A DNA stretch of 64,000 nt, from contig NC_013741.1 of the NCBI RefSeq assembly GCF_000025285.1, forward strand, positions 186,001 through 250,000, in the 5' to 3' direction. Below, piece by piece: positions 46,814-55,804 of this stretch (positions are counted from its first letter, which is position 1; each line of letters opens with the position of its first letter). Source of the DNA: Archaeoglobus profundus DSM 5631 (GTDB lineage Archaea; Halobacteriota; Archaeoglobi; Archaeoglobales; Archaeoglobaceae). The position numbers and the translations under genes are program-made. The notes under the pieces were generated by a model that saw only the letters and a list, made by a program, of their open reading frames with translations, was not told the origin of the DNA and searched no databases.

Positions 46814-47704
46814 ATGCAAGAACTACTCGTTTACATCGATGGTAAGTTTGTTCCGAAGAGTGAGGCAAAAGTTAGCGTTTTTGACCATGGATTTCTCTAC
46901 GGCGACGGAGTTTTTGAAGGTATAAGGGCCTACAACGGTAGAGTTTTCAGGTTGAAGGAACACATAGACAGACTTTACGATTCTGCAAAGGCAATAGCTT
47001 TGGAAATCCCAATTTCAAAGGAGGAGTTCATGGAAATTATCTTGGAGACTTTGCGGAAAAACAACTTGAGAGACGCCTATATAAGACCGATTGTCACTAG
47101 AGGAGTTGGAGATCTGGGCCTAGATCCGAGAAAGTGCGGAAAGCCGACAATAATAGTCATAGCTCAGCCTTGGGAGAAACTCTATGGAGATTTGTATGAG
47201 AAGGGTATTAAGGCTGTTACTGTGACTGTTAGAAGAAATGCGATTGATTCTCTGCCACCTAACATAAAGTCGATGAACTACCTCAACAACATACTGGCAA
47301 AGATTGAGGCTAACGTAAAAGGAGGTGATGAAGCAATATTCTTGGATCACAACGGTTATGTGAGTGAAGGTAGTGGAGATAACATATTCGTCGTCAAGAA
47401 CGGAGTTATCATGACTCCACCGACTATAAATAATCTCAAGGGCATTACAAGGGAAGTTGTTATTGAAATTATTCACGAGCTCGGAATTCCGTTCAAGGAA
47501 ACAAACCTAAGTCTTTACGATCTCTACACAGCTGACGAGGTATTCGTAACTGGAACCGCTGCTGAGGTTTGTCCAATAGTTTGGATAGATGGTAGAGTTA
47601 TTGGTGACGGCAAGCCGGGTGAGATAACCAAGAAGATCATGGAAGAGTTTAGGAAAAAGACAGAGAAGGAAGGTGTTCCAGTATATGCTGACGATGGTAG
47701 TTGA
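46814..47704 (+). CDS. ilvE: Branched-chain amino acid aminotransferase
   Basis: PLP fold-type IV enzyme for valine/leucine/isoleucine. About 296 residues from ATG 46814 ([13 protein letters not shown]). Seen: [19 protein letters not shown] (about 24-42), the PLP Lys in [11 protein letters not shown] (about 157) and [14 protein letters not shown] longer frame starts at 46790 but has no family match. The stop overlaps the ACT gene start by 20 bp. Confidence 0.93.
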   Translation: MQELLVYIDGKFVPKSEAKVSVFDHGFLYGDGVFEGIRAYNGRVFRLKEHIDRLYDSAKAIALEIPISKEEFMEIILETLRKNNLRDAYIRPIVTRGVGDLGLDPRKCGKPTIIVIAQPWEKLYGDLYEKGIKAVTVTVRRNAIDSLPPNIKSMNYLNNILAKIEANVKGGDEAIFLDHNGYVSEGSGDNIFVVKNGVIMTPPTINNLKGITREVVIEIIHELGIPFKETNLSLYDLYTADEVFVTGTAAEVCPIVWIDGRVIGDGKPGEITKKIMEEFRKKTEKEGVPVYADDGS

Positions 47705-48173
47705 GCTTGAGGACAAACCGGGACAACTCATAAAGGTTTTGGAGCCCATTTCAAAGCTGGGTGGAAACATAATCAGCGTCACTCACAGGAGAGATGAGAT
47801 TACCCCTCTGGGTAAGATTCCTGTGAGAATTGCAGTTCAGATAGATGAGAAAAAGATAGACCAATTGATAAGAGAAATAGAAAGTAGGGGAATCTGTATA
47901 AGAAATTACAATAGAGTTAAACACACAGTAACCACCTCCCTACTTTTGATCGGGCACATAATTCATACCGATTTGAGGAGTACTGTGGACGCCGTTGACA
48001 GAACAGGATTTGCAGAAGTTGTTGAAATGAGGATAGTCATGCCGGAACTGAACAAGCCTTCCACGGCCTTCATAAAGCTTTCAGCCGTTAACGACGAGAA
48101 GCTGAGAGAATCTGTTAGAATTTTGAAAGAGGTCTGTAAGGCTAAGGGGATAAAGGTTGTAGAGCCATTATGA
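47685..48173 (+). CDS. ACT-domain amino-acid-binding regulatory protein
   Basis: About 162 residues. The N-terminus is an ACT domain ([24 protein letters not shown]), and the second half ([25 protein letters not shown]) looks like another such fold. It overlaps ilvE and its ATG/stop pair (ATGA at 48170-48173) couples it to hom. A feedback-regulatory subunit for homoserine dehydrogenase, which itself lacks an ACT domain here, is a likely role. Confidence 0.8.
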   Translation: MLTMVVELEDKPGQLIKVLEPISKLGGNIISVTHRRDEITPLGKIPVRIAVQIDEKKIDQLIREIESRGICIRNYNRVKHTVTTSLLLIGHIIHTDLRSTVDAVDRTGFAEVVEMRIVMPELNKPSTAFIKLSAVNDEKLRESVRILKEVCKAKGIKVVEPL

Positions 48174-49162
48174 GAATCGCCATAATAGGCTTCGGTTCCG
48201 TTGGGAGGGGAGTTGCTGAAGTTTTGATTGAGAAAAGAGATTATCTAAAGCGTTATCTGGGAGATTACAAGGTTGTAGCGGTAACTGATTCTAAGGGTGG
48301 AGTGTTTGACGAGAATGGATTGGATCTCAGAGAAGTTCTTGAGATGAAGAAGAGAGGAAGTTTGCCAAAGCGAGTAACATCGATTGAAGTTGTAAGAGAG
48401 CTGGATTTCGATGTTTGTATAGAGGTAACTCCAACTAACATTGAGAACGGTGAACCGGGATTAACACACATAAAGGAGTGCCTAAAGAGGGGAATTGATG
48501 TCGTAACATCTAACAAGGGGCCTCTCGCCGTAGCTTTTAAAGAACTCATGAGTCTTGCAGAGAAAAACAACGCTAGATTGATGTTTGAGGCTACCGTGGG
48601 AGGGGCAATGCCAGTCATAAAGCTCGCAAAGGTCGATTTAGCCGGAAACGAGATAATTTCTGTCAAGGGAATTCTGAACGGAACATGCAACTACATCCTC
48701 TCTAGAATGGAGAAAGAGCTTCTACCTTATGAAATGATACTCGAAGAGGCCAAGGAATTGGGAATAGCTGAGGCTGATCCTACCTACGATGTAGAGGGGA
48801 TTGATGCGAGTGCAAAGCTCGTTATAATAGCGAACGCGATAATGGGGCTTGACGCGAAGTTCGAAGATGTGGAAAGGGTTGGAATATCCGATCTGACTCC
48901 CGAAGCTTTCAAAGTTGCTCTTGAGAACGGTTACACTATTAGGTTGATAGCAGAAGCTACAAGTGAGTATCTAAGAGTCTCACCGAGACTTATACCCTTA
49001 AACCATCCTCTGGCAATATATGGAACGCTGAACGCTCTAGAGATAGAAACTGACTTGGCTGGTGAAGTGTTCGTTATAGGAAGGGGAGCGGGAAGCAGAG
49101 AGACCGCTTCAGCAATAATATCCGATCTGATATGCTTGTCGAAACCGTTAAAGTGCTTGTAA
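48170..49162 (+). CDS. hom: Homoserine dehydrogenase
   Basis: Reduces aspartate semialdehyde to homoserine on the way to threonine and methionine. 330 residues with the Rossmann motif IIGFGSVGRGVAEVL, then KGPLAV (about 122), the ATVGGAMPVIKLAK catalytic region (about 141) and GILNGTCNYILSRM. No C-terminal ACT domain; the separate ACT gene upstream may replace it. Its end overlaps the prepilin peptidase gene by 31 bp in the same direction. Confidence 0.94.
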   Translation: MRIAIIGFGSVGRGVAEVLIEKRDYLKRYLGDYKVVAVTDSKGGVFDENGLDLREVLEMKKRGSLPKRVTSIEVVRELDFDVCIEVTPTNIENGEPGLTHIKECLKRGIDVVTSNKGPLAVAFKELMSLAEKNNARLMFEATVGGAMPVIKLAKVDLAGNEIISVKGILNGTCNYILSRMEKELLPYEMILEEAKELGIAEADPTYDVEGIDASAKLVIIANAIMGLDAKFEDVERVGISDLTPEAFKVALENGYTIRLIAEATSEYLRVSPRLIPLNHPLAIYGTLNALEIETDLAGEVFVIGRGAGSRETASAIISDLICLSKPLKCL

Positions 49163-49815
49163 CTCTTTTAATTTTCATTAGGGCTAGTATCGAGGATTTG
49201 AAAACGAGAGAGATAGATGACAGGATTTGGTTGTTTATGATCGCTTTGGCTATACCTTTGAACGTTATCCAATACATTCAAGAGCCTTTCAATCTAACGT
49301 TTGCGCTCATACAGTTTGTACTGATCTTTATTCTTGCGAACGTGATGTATTACCTTTTGAACTTCGGAGGGGCAGACTGCAAGGCGCTGATAAGCTTATC
49401 CATAATGTTTCCGATTTATCCCGAGATTTTTGAGTTCACTGTTAAGGGTTTTATCTTCGCATTAAGCGTTTTAACAGATTCTGTGATATTCGCACCGCTA
49501 ATATCCCTCTACTTCTTCGTAAGGAACGCTTTGAAGGGTGATTTCGCAAAAACCATGTTTATCGGATATAAAGTCAAAATCGATGAGATTCCGAAGTTTC
49601 ACAACCTTTTGGAGTGGGTTGAGAACGGGAAGGTTGTTAGGTCTCTTAGAGGAATTGAATTTGACAGTAAGGTTGTTGAAGAGTTGAAGAGCTTGGGTGT
49701 GAAGGAAGTTTGGGTAACTCCTGCCCTGCCTTTTTTAGTCTTCATGACGTTTGGATTTATAGTTGCTGTAACTCTAGGTGACCTGATCTTCCTAATTCTG
49801 AATAGAATAACGTAA
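49132..49815 (+). CDS. Type IV prepilin/preflagellin peptidase (A24 family)
   Basis: 227 residues with about six membrane helices. The first catalytic Asp is in ASIEDLKTREIDDRIW (about 19), the second in NFGGADCKALISLS (about 82), as in FlaK/PibD/EppA. Processes class III signal peptides of archaellins and pilins. No archaellum or pilin genes lie in this window. The start is inside the end of hom, 31 bp overlap. Confidence 0.87.
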   Translation: MLVETVKVLVTLLIFIRASIEDLKTREIDDRIWLFMIALAIPLNVIQYIQEPFNLTFALIQFVLIFILANVMYYLLNFGGADCKALISLSIMFPIYPEIFEFTVKGFIFALSVLTDSVIFAPLISLYFFVRNALKGDFAKTMFIGYKVKIDEIPKFHNLLEWVENGKVVRSLRGIEFDSKVVEELKSLGVKEVWVTPALPFLVFMTFGFIVAVTLGDLIFLILNRIT

Positions 49816-49846
49816 CTGTTATATCGAATCGCTCAGAATTAAGATT

Positions 49847-51202
49847 ATGACGAGAATAGGTGCCGTCGGAGAGCTTTTTGGTACTGACGGTGTTAGAGGA
49901 GTAGCTAACGAGGAACTAACTCCCGAAATGGCCATGAATTTAGGAAGGGTTATGGGAACTCTAAAGAGAAAGGTTGCTGTAGCTATGGACACACGTATCT
50001 CAAGTTACATGCTCAAGAGTGCAGTTATAGCAGGTTTGACGTCCTGCGGGTGTGATGTCGTTGATCTCGGAATCGCTCCGACTCCAGCTTTGCAATATTA
50101 CGTTAAGAGCAAGGATGAGATCGAGGGAGGAATAGTTGTCACTGCAAGCCACAATCCGAGAGAGTATGGAGGTATAAAGTTCATTCAAGAGGATGGCAGG
50201 GAGTTCACAAGAGACATGGATGCAGAGTGTGAGCGTATTTATAAGAGCAAATCCTTCAGATTTGCAAGCTGGGACAATATTGGGCAAGTGTATTACGATG
50301 AATATAGAAGATTGTACATAAACGGAATTCTTAGCAAAGTTGACGTCGATGCGATTGCTGGGAAGGGGTTTAAGGTCGTTATAGATTGCGGTAACGGGGC
50401 TGGCTACGTAACTTCGCCTTACATATTGAAGGAGCTAGGTTGTAATGTGATCAGCATAAATGCGCATCCGGATGGTCGATTTCCTCAGAGAAATCCCGAG
50501 CCCGTTGAAGAAAATGTTGGATTGTTGAAAAGGGTTGTTAAAGAGGTTGGAGCGGATTTGGGTGTTGCTCATGACGGAGATGCGGATAGGGCAACTTTTG
50601 TTGATGAGAAAGGTAGATTCATTCCTGAAGACATAATGCTCGCTTTGATGGCTAAATATTATGTGGAGAAGAATAACGGTGGTAAAGTTGTAACCCCAGT
50701 AAGCTCTTCAAAGTGTGTTGAGGATGTGGTTGTGGAAGCTGGTGGTGAAGTTATCTACACTCCAGTAGGATCACCAGTCGTCGCTGAAACCATGCTTAAA
50801 GTAAAGGCAGTTTTCGGTGGAGAGGGGAATGGCGGTTTAATTTTCCCGGAGCACTTGCTTGCAAGGGATGGAGCTATGAGCTTTGCGAAGGTTTTGGAGC
50901 TTATGGCTTTAGAAAATAAACCTATCTCAGAGTTAGTAAAGGGAATTCCGAAGTACTACATGATAAAGACTAAGTTACCGTGCAGGGATAAGATCAAGCT
51001 TTTGAAGGGGCTGGAAGAGAAGTTTCCAGATGCAAACTTCACAGATGGGGCAAGAATAGACTACGAGGACAGCTGGATTCTCATAAGACCTTCAGGGACG
51101 GAACCTATAGTCAGGATATTTGCCGAGGCTAAGTCAAAGAAGAAGGCTAAGGAGCTTGTGGAGTTTGGAATTAAGGTCGTAAAGGAAATTTTGGGTGAGT
51201 AA
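49847..51202 (+). CDS. glmM: Phosphoglucosamine/phosphomannomutase
   Basis: 451 residues. The four alpha-D-phosphohexomutase motifs are present: FGTDGVRGVAN (about 11-21), catalytic Ser in VVTASHNPREYGG (about 101), the metal loop HDGDADRATF (about 243) and the terminal RPSGTEPIVRIF. Interconverts hexosamine or hexose phosphates for glycan precursors. glmM is the usual name but the substrate could be mannose or glucose phosphate. Confidence 0.9.
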   Translation: MTRIGAVGELFGTDGVRGVANEELTPEMAMNLGRVMGTLKRKVAVAMDTRISSYMLKSAVIAGLTSCGCDVVDLGIAPTPALQYYVKSKDEIEGGIVVTASHNPREYGGIKFIQEDGREFTRDMDAECERIYKSKSFRFASWDNIGQVYYDEYRRLYINGILSKVDVDAIAGKGFKVVIDCGNGAGYVTSPYILKELGCNVISINAHPDGRFPQRNPEPVEENVGLLKRVVKEVGADLGVAHDGDADRATFVDEKGRFIPEDIMLALMAKYYVEKNNGGKVVTPVSSSKCVEDVVVEAGGEVIYTPVGSPVVAETMLKVKAVFGGEGNGGLIFPEHLLARDGAMSFAKVLELMALENKPISELVKGIPKYYMIKTKLPCRDKIKLLKGLEEKFPDANFTDGARIDYEDSWILIRPSGTEPIVRIFAEAKSKKKAKELVEFGIKVVKEILGE

Positions 51203-51256
51203 TAGCCTCTTCAATTATTTTTCTCTAGGAATGATGGGATTGGTAGAAGTAAGGAG

Positions 51257-51348
51257 TCCCGGCTCCCGGATTTGAACCGGGGACCCCGGGCTCTCTGCCC
51301 GGTCGCCAGACTACAGGCCCGCGCTCTGCCAGACTGAGCTAAGCCGGG
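51257..51348 (-). tRNA. tRNA-Tyr (GTA) with an 18 nt intron
   Basis: Minus strand, 92 bases: acceptor CCCGGCT/AGCCGGG with discriminator A, D arm GCTC/GAGC, anticodon stem CGGGC/GCCCG. The anticodon loop reads CTGTAG, then an extra 18 nt (51310-51293), then A. Removing it gives the loop CTGTAGA with anticodon GTA. C1:G72 plus A73 is the archaeal tRNA-Tyr identity set. The insertion site is after base 37, the canonical position for archaeal tRNA introns, and needs the splicing endonuclease to remove it. Confidence 0.92.
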
Positions 51349-51390
51349 ACTACTGGATATGAGAACTGATGTGTTTATAAACCTTATGTC

Positions 51391-51927
51391 TCAACGTCTG
51401 ATAAGCTCATCCAGCTTGTCACCTACTTCAGACAACCAATCGATCCTTCCTGGCTTGTATTTCTCACTTTCACCTCTCAAAATTTCTTCGACAGCATTAG
51501 CCACTTCTTCAGGAGTTAAATTGGTTGTGTCTATCTCGTATACTTTCTCAACACTGTCCAAAGCTTCGATGAGAATCACATCGACAAGCTCAGCCTCGAC
51601 GTTTTCGAGAATTTTCTCCTCACTCCAGCCCTTCCTTTCAAGCCTCCTCTTTAGCTCCAACGGATTGCATCTCAAAACTATTGCCAAATCCGGGTTGAGA
51701 AGATGTGAAAGATGACCCTCGATAATCGTTAAGCCTTTAACTACTTTTCTAACATTCTCAGCCAGCTTTTCAACATCGACTATTTTACACCCTTCCTCTT
51801 CACCAATTATGCAGTTAAATTTCTCAGCTAACTCGTTGACTGACAAAACAATATATCCTCTCTTCCTCAATATTTCGGCAACTGTACTCTTCCCGACTCC
51901 TGGAGTTCCAGTTAAGGCTATAAGCAT
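51391..51927 (-). CDS. Adenylate kinase, AK6/Fap7 family
   Basis: About 178 residues from ATG 51927 (MLIALTGTPGVGKST). Walker A TGTPGVGKST, then VLSVNELAEKF, and the RCNPLELKRRLERKGWSEEKI motif. In eukaryotes and archaea the family works in 30S assembly with S11/uS11 and also has AMP kinase activity. The ORF extends to 52014 but that tail overlaps the divergent phosphoesterase start and has no family match. Confidence 0.88.
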   Translation of the reverse strand: MLIALTGTPGVGKSTVAEILRKRGYIVLSVNELAEKFNCIIGEEEGCKIVDVEKLAENVRKVVKGLTIIEGHLSHLLNPDLAIVLRCNPLELKRRLERKGWSEEKILENVEAELVDVILIEALDSVEKVYEIDTTNLTPEEVANAVEEILRGESEKYKPGRIDWLSEVGDKLDELIRR

Positions 51928-51945
51928 TCCTTCACTTCTGCAATT

Positions 51946-52641
51946 GTGGGCATCAAGTTTACACCTGAGAGAGCTCTGATAGTTGGGAGGACCGCGGTGA
52001 TAGCTGACCTTCATCTTGGCTTGGAGAACGTGCTGATAGAAAAAGGTATCGCAATACCGAAGGTTCAGCTCGATGAGATCCTTGAGAGACTTGATAGAGT
52101 TTCAAAAGAAGTTGAGAGGGTTGTGATAGCTGGCGATTTGAAACACGAGTTCGGCAAAAACTTGCCCTACGAATGGGAGGATGTTAAAGCTGTAATAGAT
52201 TTTCTGCTTAGTAAAGATTTGGAAGTTGTGGTTGTTAGGGGTAATCACGACAACTTTCTCAAGGCGATTTTAGCAAAATTCGGGATAGATTTGCTCGATC
52301 ACTACGATGTTGAAGGCTGGAGGATTGTCCACGGTCATAAGGCATGTGATGCCGACAAAATAATAATGGGTCACGAACATCCGGCAATAAAGGTTAGAGT
52401 AGACGGAGTCTACACATTTCATTGTTTTCTTAGGGTTAGGAAGGACGGAAGGGAGATAATAGTCCTTCCAGCATTTTCTCCACTAGTCCAAGGAAGTGAC
52501 GTAACTTCTTGCGAATTCATATCTCCTATACTTGCGGAGGTTGACTGCGAAGAAGTAGAAGTCTACGCTGTAAACGACGAAGTGCTATATCTGGGAACCA
52601 TTGCGGATATCAAAAACCTCAAAATCCATCAGCCGTTTTAG
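51946..52641 (+). CDS. Metallophosphoesterase (SbcD/ICC-like, archaeal)
   Basis: 231 residues with calcineurin-like metal motifs: VIADLHLGLEN (about 18), AGDLKHEFG (about 62) and VVRGNHDNFL (about 97), then HGHKACD and MGHEHPAIKV. It matches the archaeal phosphoesterase family seen next to other nucleic-acid genes. Substrate unknown. Start GTG 51946 in the 18 bp gap from AK6. Confidence 0.85.
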   Translation: MGIKFTPERALIVGRTAVIADLHLGLENVLIEKGIAIPKVQLDEILERLDRVSKEVERVVIAGDLKHEFGKNLPYEWEDVKAVIDFLLSKDLEVVVVRGNHDNFLKAILAKFGIDLLDHYDVEGWRIVHGHKACDADKIIMGHEHPAIKVRVDGVYTFHCFLRVRKDGREIIVLPAFSPLVQGSDVTSCEFISPILAEVDCEEVEVYAVNDEVLYLGTIADIKNLKIHQPF

Positions 52642-52645
52642 ACTC

Positions 52646-53185
52646 ATGCTCGAACTGATAATCAAAACAATCTGGCTACTCCTTCCGGCTTACATACCAA
52701 ACAACTTCGCTGTCATCTTTGGTGGGGGAAAACCGTTAGACCTTGGCAAGCACTTTATAGATGGGAAGAGAATACTCGGTGACGGGAAGACTATAAGAGG
52801 TTTCGTAGCTGGAGTTTTGGGCGGTATATTTACAGCTCATATTCAGCTAATTATCGAGAAATCGTTCAGTCTTAGCGTATATTCATCTTTAGATTACGCT
52901 TCTTTTCTTCAACTAGTTTTCCTGCTGTCTTTTGGAGCTATGCTCGGAGATTCGATAGGTAGCTTTATAAAGAGGAGATTTGGAGTTGAGAGAGGAGGAA
53001 AGTTTCCCATCTTGGATCAGCTTACCTTCCTTATAATAGCCTACATTTTAGCCAGCAGATGCAGTGCTTTCTACAAACTGTTCACTTTGGATGTTATAAT
53101 CACTGGAATAGTCATAACACCCTTGTTGCACCTGACAATAAACGTCTTAGCCTACAAGCTCGGGCTTAAGGATGTGTGGTGGTAA
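52646..53185 (+). CDS. carS: CDP-archaeol synthase
   Basis: 179-residue membrane protein that activates unsaturated archaetidic acid with CTP in ether-lipid synthesis. Motifs: PLDLGKHFIDGKRILGDGKT (about 31-50), IRGFVAGVLGG and GDSIGSFIKRR, typical of CarS (formerly DUF46). Hydrophobic helices flank them. ATG 52646 starts 5 bp after the phosphoesterase stop; a longer frame to 52601 is not supported. Confidence 0.9.
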   Translation: MLELIIKTIWLLLPAYIPNNFAVIFGGGKPLDLGKHFIDGKRILGDGKTIRGFVAGVLGGIFTAHIQLIIEKSFSLSVYSSLDYASFLQLVFLLSFGAMLGDSIGSFIKRRFGVERGGKFPILDQLTFLIIAYILASRCSAFYKLFTLDVIITGIVITPLLHLTINVLAYKLGLKDVWW

Positions 53186-53217
53186 GGCTTAAATAACAGT
53201 CTCTCAACTTGCCCTTT

Positions 53218-53601
53218 ATGATCTGGCAGGGAAGGAGCAGAAGAAAACCTACAGGCGGACTTTACAGACCTCACAGAAAGAAGAGGAAGTATGAGATGGG
53301 AAGACCGCAAACAGAGACTCTAATAGGTGAGAGAAAGATCAAGTTGGAAAGGGTTAGAGGCGGAAACTACAAGGTTAAGCTCGTTAGGGACAAGTATGCA
53401 AATGTCTATGTGCCGAGCGAGGGAAAGGTAGTCAGGGTTGAGATTAAGAGAGTCGTTGAGAACCCCGCTCACGTTCACTATGCGAGAAGGAACGTTATAA
53501 CGAAGGGTGCTATAATCGAAACTGAAATAGGACTTGCAAGAGTTACGAACAGACCGAGTCAGGAGGGACTTATCAATGCTGTACTGATCGAACAGAAGTG
53601 A
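53218..53601 (+). CDS. rps8e: 30S ribosomal protein S8e
   Basis: 127 residues starting [17 protein letters not shown], the S8e signature, with [20 protein letters not shown] and [20 protein letters not shown] later. I use ATG 53218. Three further codons upstream to 53209 have no family match. Its TGA overlaps the topA start (TGATG). Confidence 0.95.
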   Translation: MIWQGRSRRKPTGGLYRPHRKKRKYEMGRPQTETLIGERKIKLERVRGGNYKVKLVRDKYANVYVPSEGKVVRVEIKRVVENPAHVHYARRNVITKGAIIETEIGLARVTNRPSQEGLINAVLIEQK

Positions 53602-55547
53602 TGTGGTTAATAGTTGCTGAGAAGGATAAATCTGCCAGAAGGATTGCCCGAATCCTGTTTAAGGACGTAAAGGTTCTTAAAAAAAATCAGGTCAATTACT
53701 ACTTTTCTCCTTCCAATAAAGCCTTTGTCTTGGGTTTGAAGGGGCATATTGTCGAATACGATTTTCCTGAGGAGCTGAACAACTGGCGAAGAACACCTCT
53801 TGAAGCTTTACTTAAAGCCAAATTTGTAGTTAAAGTTAAAGAAAAAAACGTCGTAAAGACGCTTTTGGAACTTGCAAAAGATGCTGAGAGAGTTACGATT
53901 GCCACAGACTACGATAGAGAGGGAGAATTTATAGGATTGACAGCTGTCAAGCTTATTCAGAAGGTAAATCCGGGTGTGAAGATAGAGAGAGTAAGGTTCA
54001 GTGCCCTGACTCCTGTAGATGTAAGAAGAGCTTTTGAAAATCCCACGAGCTTGGATTTAAATCTGGCGAAATCTGCTGAAGTCAGACACAAGGTTGATCT
54101 GCTATGGGGTGCTATTTTAACGAGATTGCTGTCCCTATCTGCAAACCGTTTGGGTAGAGATTTTCTTAGCGTTGGGAGAGTTCAGAGCCCCACTTTGAGA
54201 TTGATAGTTGAAAGGGAGGAGCAGATCAAGTCGTTCAAGTCCAAATACTACTACAATGCCTTTGTAAAGGTTAGGGGAATTTATGCAAAGAGAAAATTCG
54301 AAAAAGAAGAAGAGGCAAAAGCAGTTTTAGAATCCATCAATACTCTGAAGGTTTTAAGTTTCAAAAAGAGCGTTGTTGAGGAGAAAAAGCCGATTCCTTT
54401 CAACACAACAGAGTTCTTGAAAGAGGCGTCGAAGTTTATGAAACCCGATAAAGCAATGGCTATAGCTGAAAACCTCTACATGGAGGGTTACATATCCTAT
54501 CCGAGAACAGACAACACAGTCTATCCAAAAACTCTAAACCTCAAGAAATTGGTTGAAATGTTCCTCAGTAGTGATTTCAAAGATCATGCCGAATTCGTCC
54601 TCAAGCACGGTATAGAGCCATCCAGAGGCAGAAAAGAAACAAGCGATCATCCTCCCATTCACCCGACAGCCGTTGCAAGTAAAGACGAGCTTAGTAAAGA
54701 CGAGTGGACAATTTATGAACTGGTTGTGAAGAGATTTTTGGCTACTTTAGCTCCCAAAGCGAAGTGGGAGGTAAAGAGGGTCGAGTTTGAGCAAGGCTTT
54801 AAAGCTATGGGTAAAAAGCTCATCTTCGCTGGTTGGAGATTAATTTATGATTACTCAAAGCCAGAAGAGAGCTATATCCCAGATTTTAAGGTTGGAGAAG
54901 TTTTGGTTGTTGAGGAAAAGAAGATCAAGAAAGAGAAGACAAAGCCACCATCTCGCTATACAACGGGAACTCTGATAAAGGTTATGGAGAGTTTGGGATT
55001 GGGAACAAAGTCAACGAGGCACGAGATTATAAAGAAGCTCTACGATCGCAAGTACATCTACGGTAACCCGATAAGGCCAACGAACCTAGCCTTTGCAGTT
55101 ATAAATGCTCTGAAGGAGACTGCTGAAGTAGTAACGCTTCCTGATATGACCGCAAAGCTTGAAAGGGACATGACTGCGATTGCGGAAGGAAGAATAGATG
55201 AGAAAGATGTTTTGAAGGAATCAGTTGTTTTTCTGAGCAGGATTTTGAAGAGTGTCGATAGGGAAAGGTTGGGGAGCATAATAAAGGAGGGTATCGAGAA
55301 GGATAGAGAAGAAGAGATGGAAAAAAATGCGATTGGTTCCTGTCCAGAGTGTGGTGGAGTTTTGTTGGTAAAGAGAGCCAACAAGAGGTTTATAGGCTGT
55401 TCGAATTATCCAAAGTGTAAGTTTTCACGTCCATTACCTCAGAAGGGAAGATTGGTCACAACTTCGAAAGTTTGCGAAAAACATGGTGTTAAGATTTTGA
55501 GGATAGTTGAAAAAGATAGAAAGTGGGAGTTTTGTCCCCTCTGCTAA
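53601..55547 (+). CDS. topA: DNA topoisomerase I (type IA)
   Basis: 648 residues. TOPRIM domain at the start (WLIVAEKDKSARRIARIL and ATDYDREGEFIG near 94-105), catalytic Tyr in GYISYPRTDNTVYP (about 300), and zinc-finger C-terminus with CPECGG and GCSNYPKC (about 575-605) plus a last CPLC. Relaxes negative supercoils. Not reverse gyrase: no helicase half. It starts at the S8e stop. Confidence 0.95.
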   Translation: MWLIVAEKDKSARRIARILFKDVKVLKKNQVNYYFSPSNKAFVLGLKGHIVEYDFPEELNNWRRTPLEALLKAKFVVKVKEKNVVKTLLELAKDAERVTIATDYDREGEFIGLTAVKLIQKVNPGVKIERVRFSALTPVDVRRAFENPTSLDLNLAKSAEVRHKVDLLWGAILTRLLSLSANRLGRDFLSVGRVQSPTLRLIVEREEQIKSFKSKYYYNAFVKVRGIYAKRKFEKEEEAKAVLESINTLKVLSFKKSVVEEKKPIPFNTTEFLKEASKFMKPDKAMAIAENLYMEGYISYPRTDNTVYPKTLNLKKLVEMFLSSDFKDHAEFVLKHGIEPSRGRKETSDHPPIHPTAVASKDELSKDEWTIYELVVKRFLATLAPKAKWEVKRVEFEQGFKAMGKKLIFAGWRLIYDYSKPEESYIPDFKVGEVLVVEEKKIKKEKTKPPSRYTTGTLIKVMESLGLGTKSTRHEIIKKLYDRKYIYGNPIRPTNLAFAVINALKETAEVVTLPDMTAKLERDMTAIAEGRIDEKDVLKESVVFLSRILKSVDRERLGSIIKEGIEKDREEEMEKNAIGSCPECGGVLLVKRANKRFIGCSNYPKCKFSRPLPQKGRLVTTSKVCEKHGVKILRIVEKDRKWEFCPLC

Positions 55548-55804
55548 CCTCCGGCAATAGGTGGAAATATTGCTATAACGCTACCTTCCTTCAGCTTTGG
55601 TCTTTCATCTTTTATGTTCCTCCCATCGACTGTTATTATCCTATCGCTTCTTATCTTACCGTTCTCATCAAAAATCTCCCTGTAAAACTCCTCTCCCAGC
55701 CTCTCTGCCAACTTCTTCAAAATTTCCTCTAAGCTGTTACCTTCAACCTCGAACTCCTTTCCAAATCTTCTCAGAGTTGCGAAAAGCTGAACCTTCACCC
55801 GCAT
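55544..55804 (-). CDS. MoaD/ThiS-like ubiquitin-fold protein
   Basis: 86 residues ending in GG (SVIAIFPPIAGG), with the beta-grasp pattern KVQLFATLRRFGKEFEVEGN and IKDERPKLKEGS. The C-terminal di-glycine suggests sulfur transfer (molybdopterin or tungstopterin) or SAMP-type protein conjugation. Overlaps the DRTGG gene by 10 bp and is convergent with topA. Confidence 0.9.
   Translation of the reverse strand: MRVKVQLFATLRRFGKEFEVEGNSLEEILKKLAERLGEEFYREIFDENGKIRSDRIITVDGRNIKDERPKLKEGSVIAIFPPIAGG

Noticed and set aside
51928-52014. Longer N-terminus for the AK6 kinase
   Set aside because: It overlaps the divergent phosphoesterase start and lacks family similarity; the P-loop begins just after ATG 51927.
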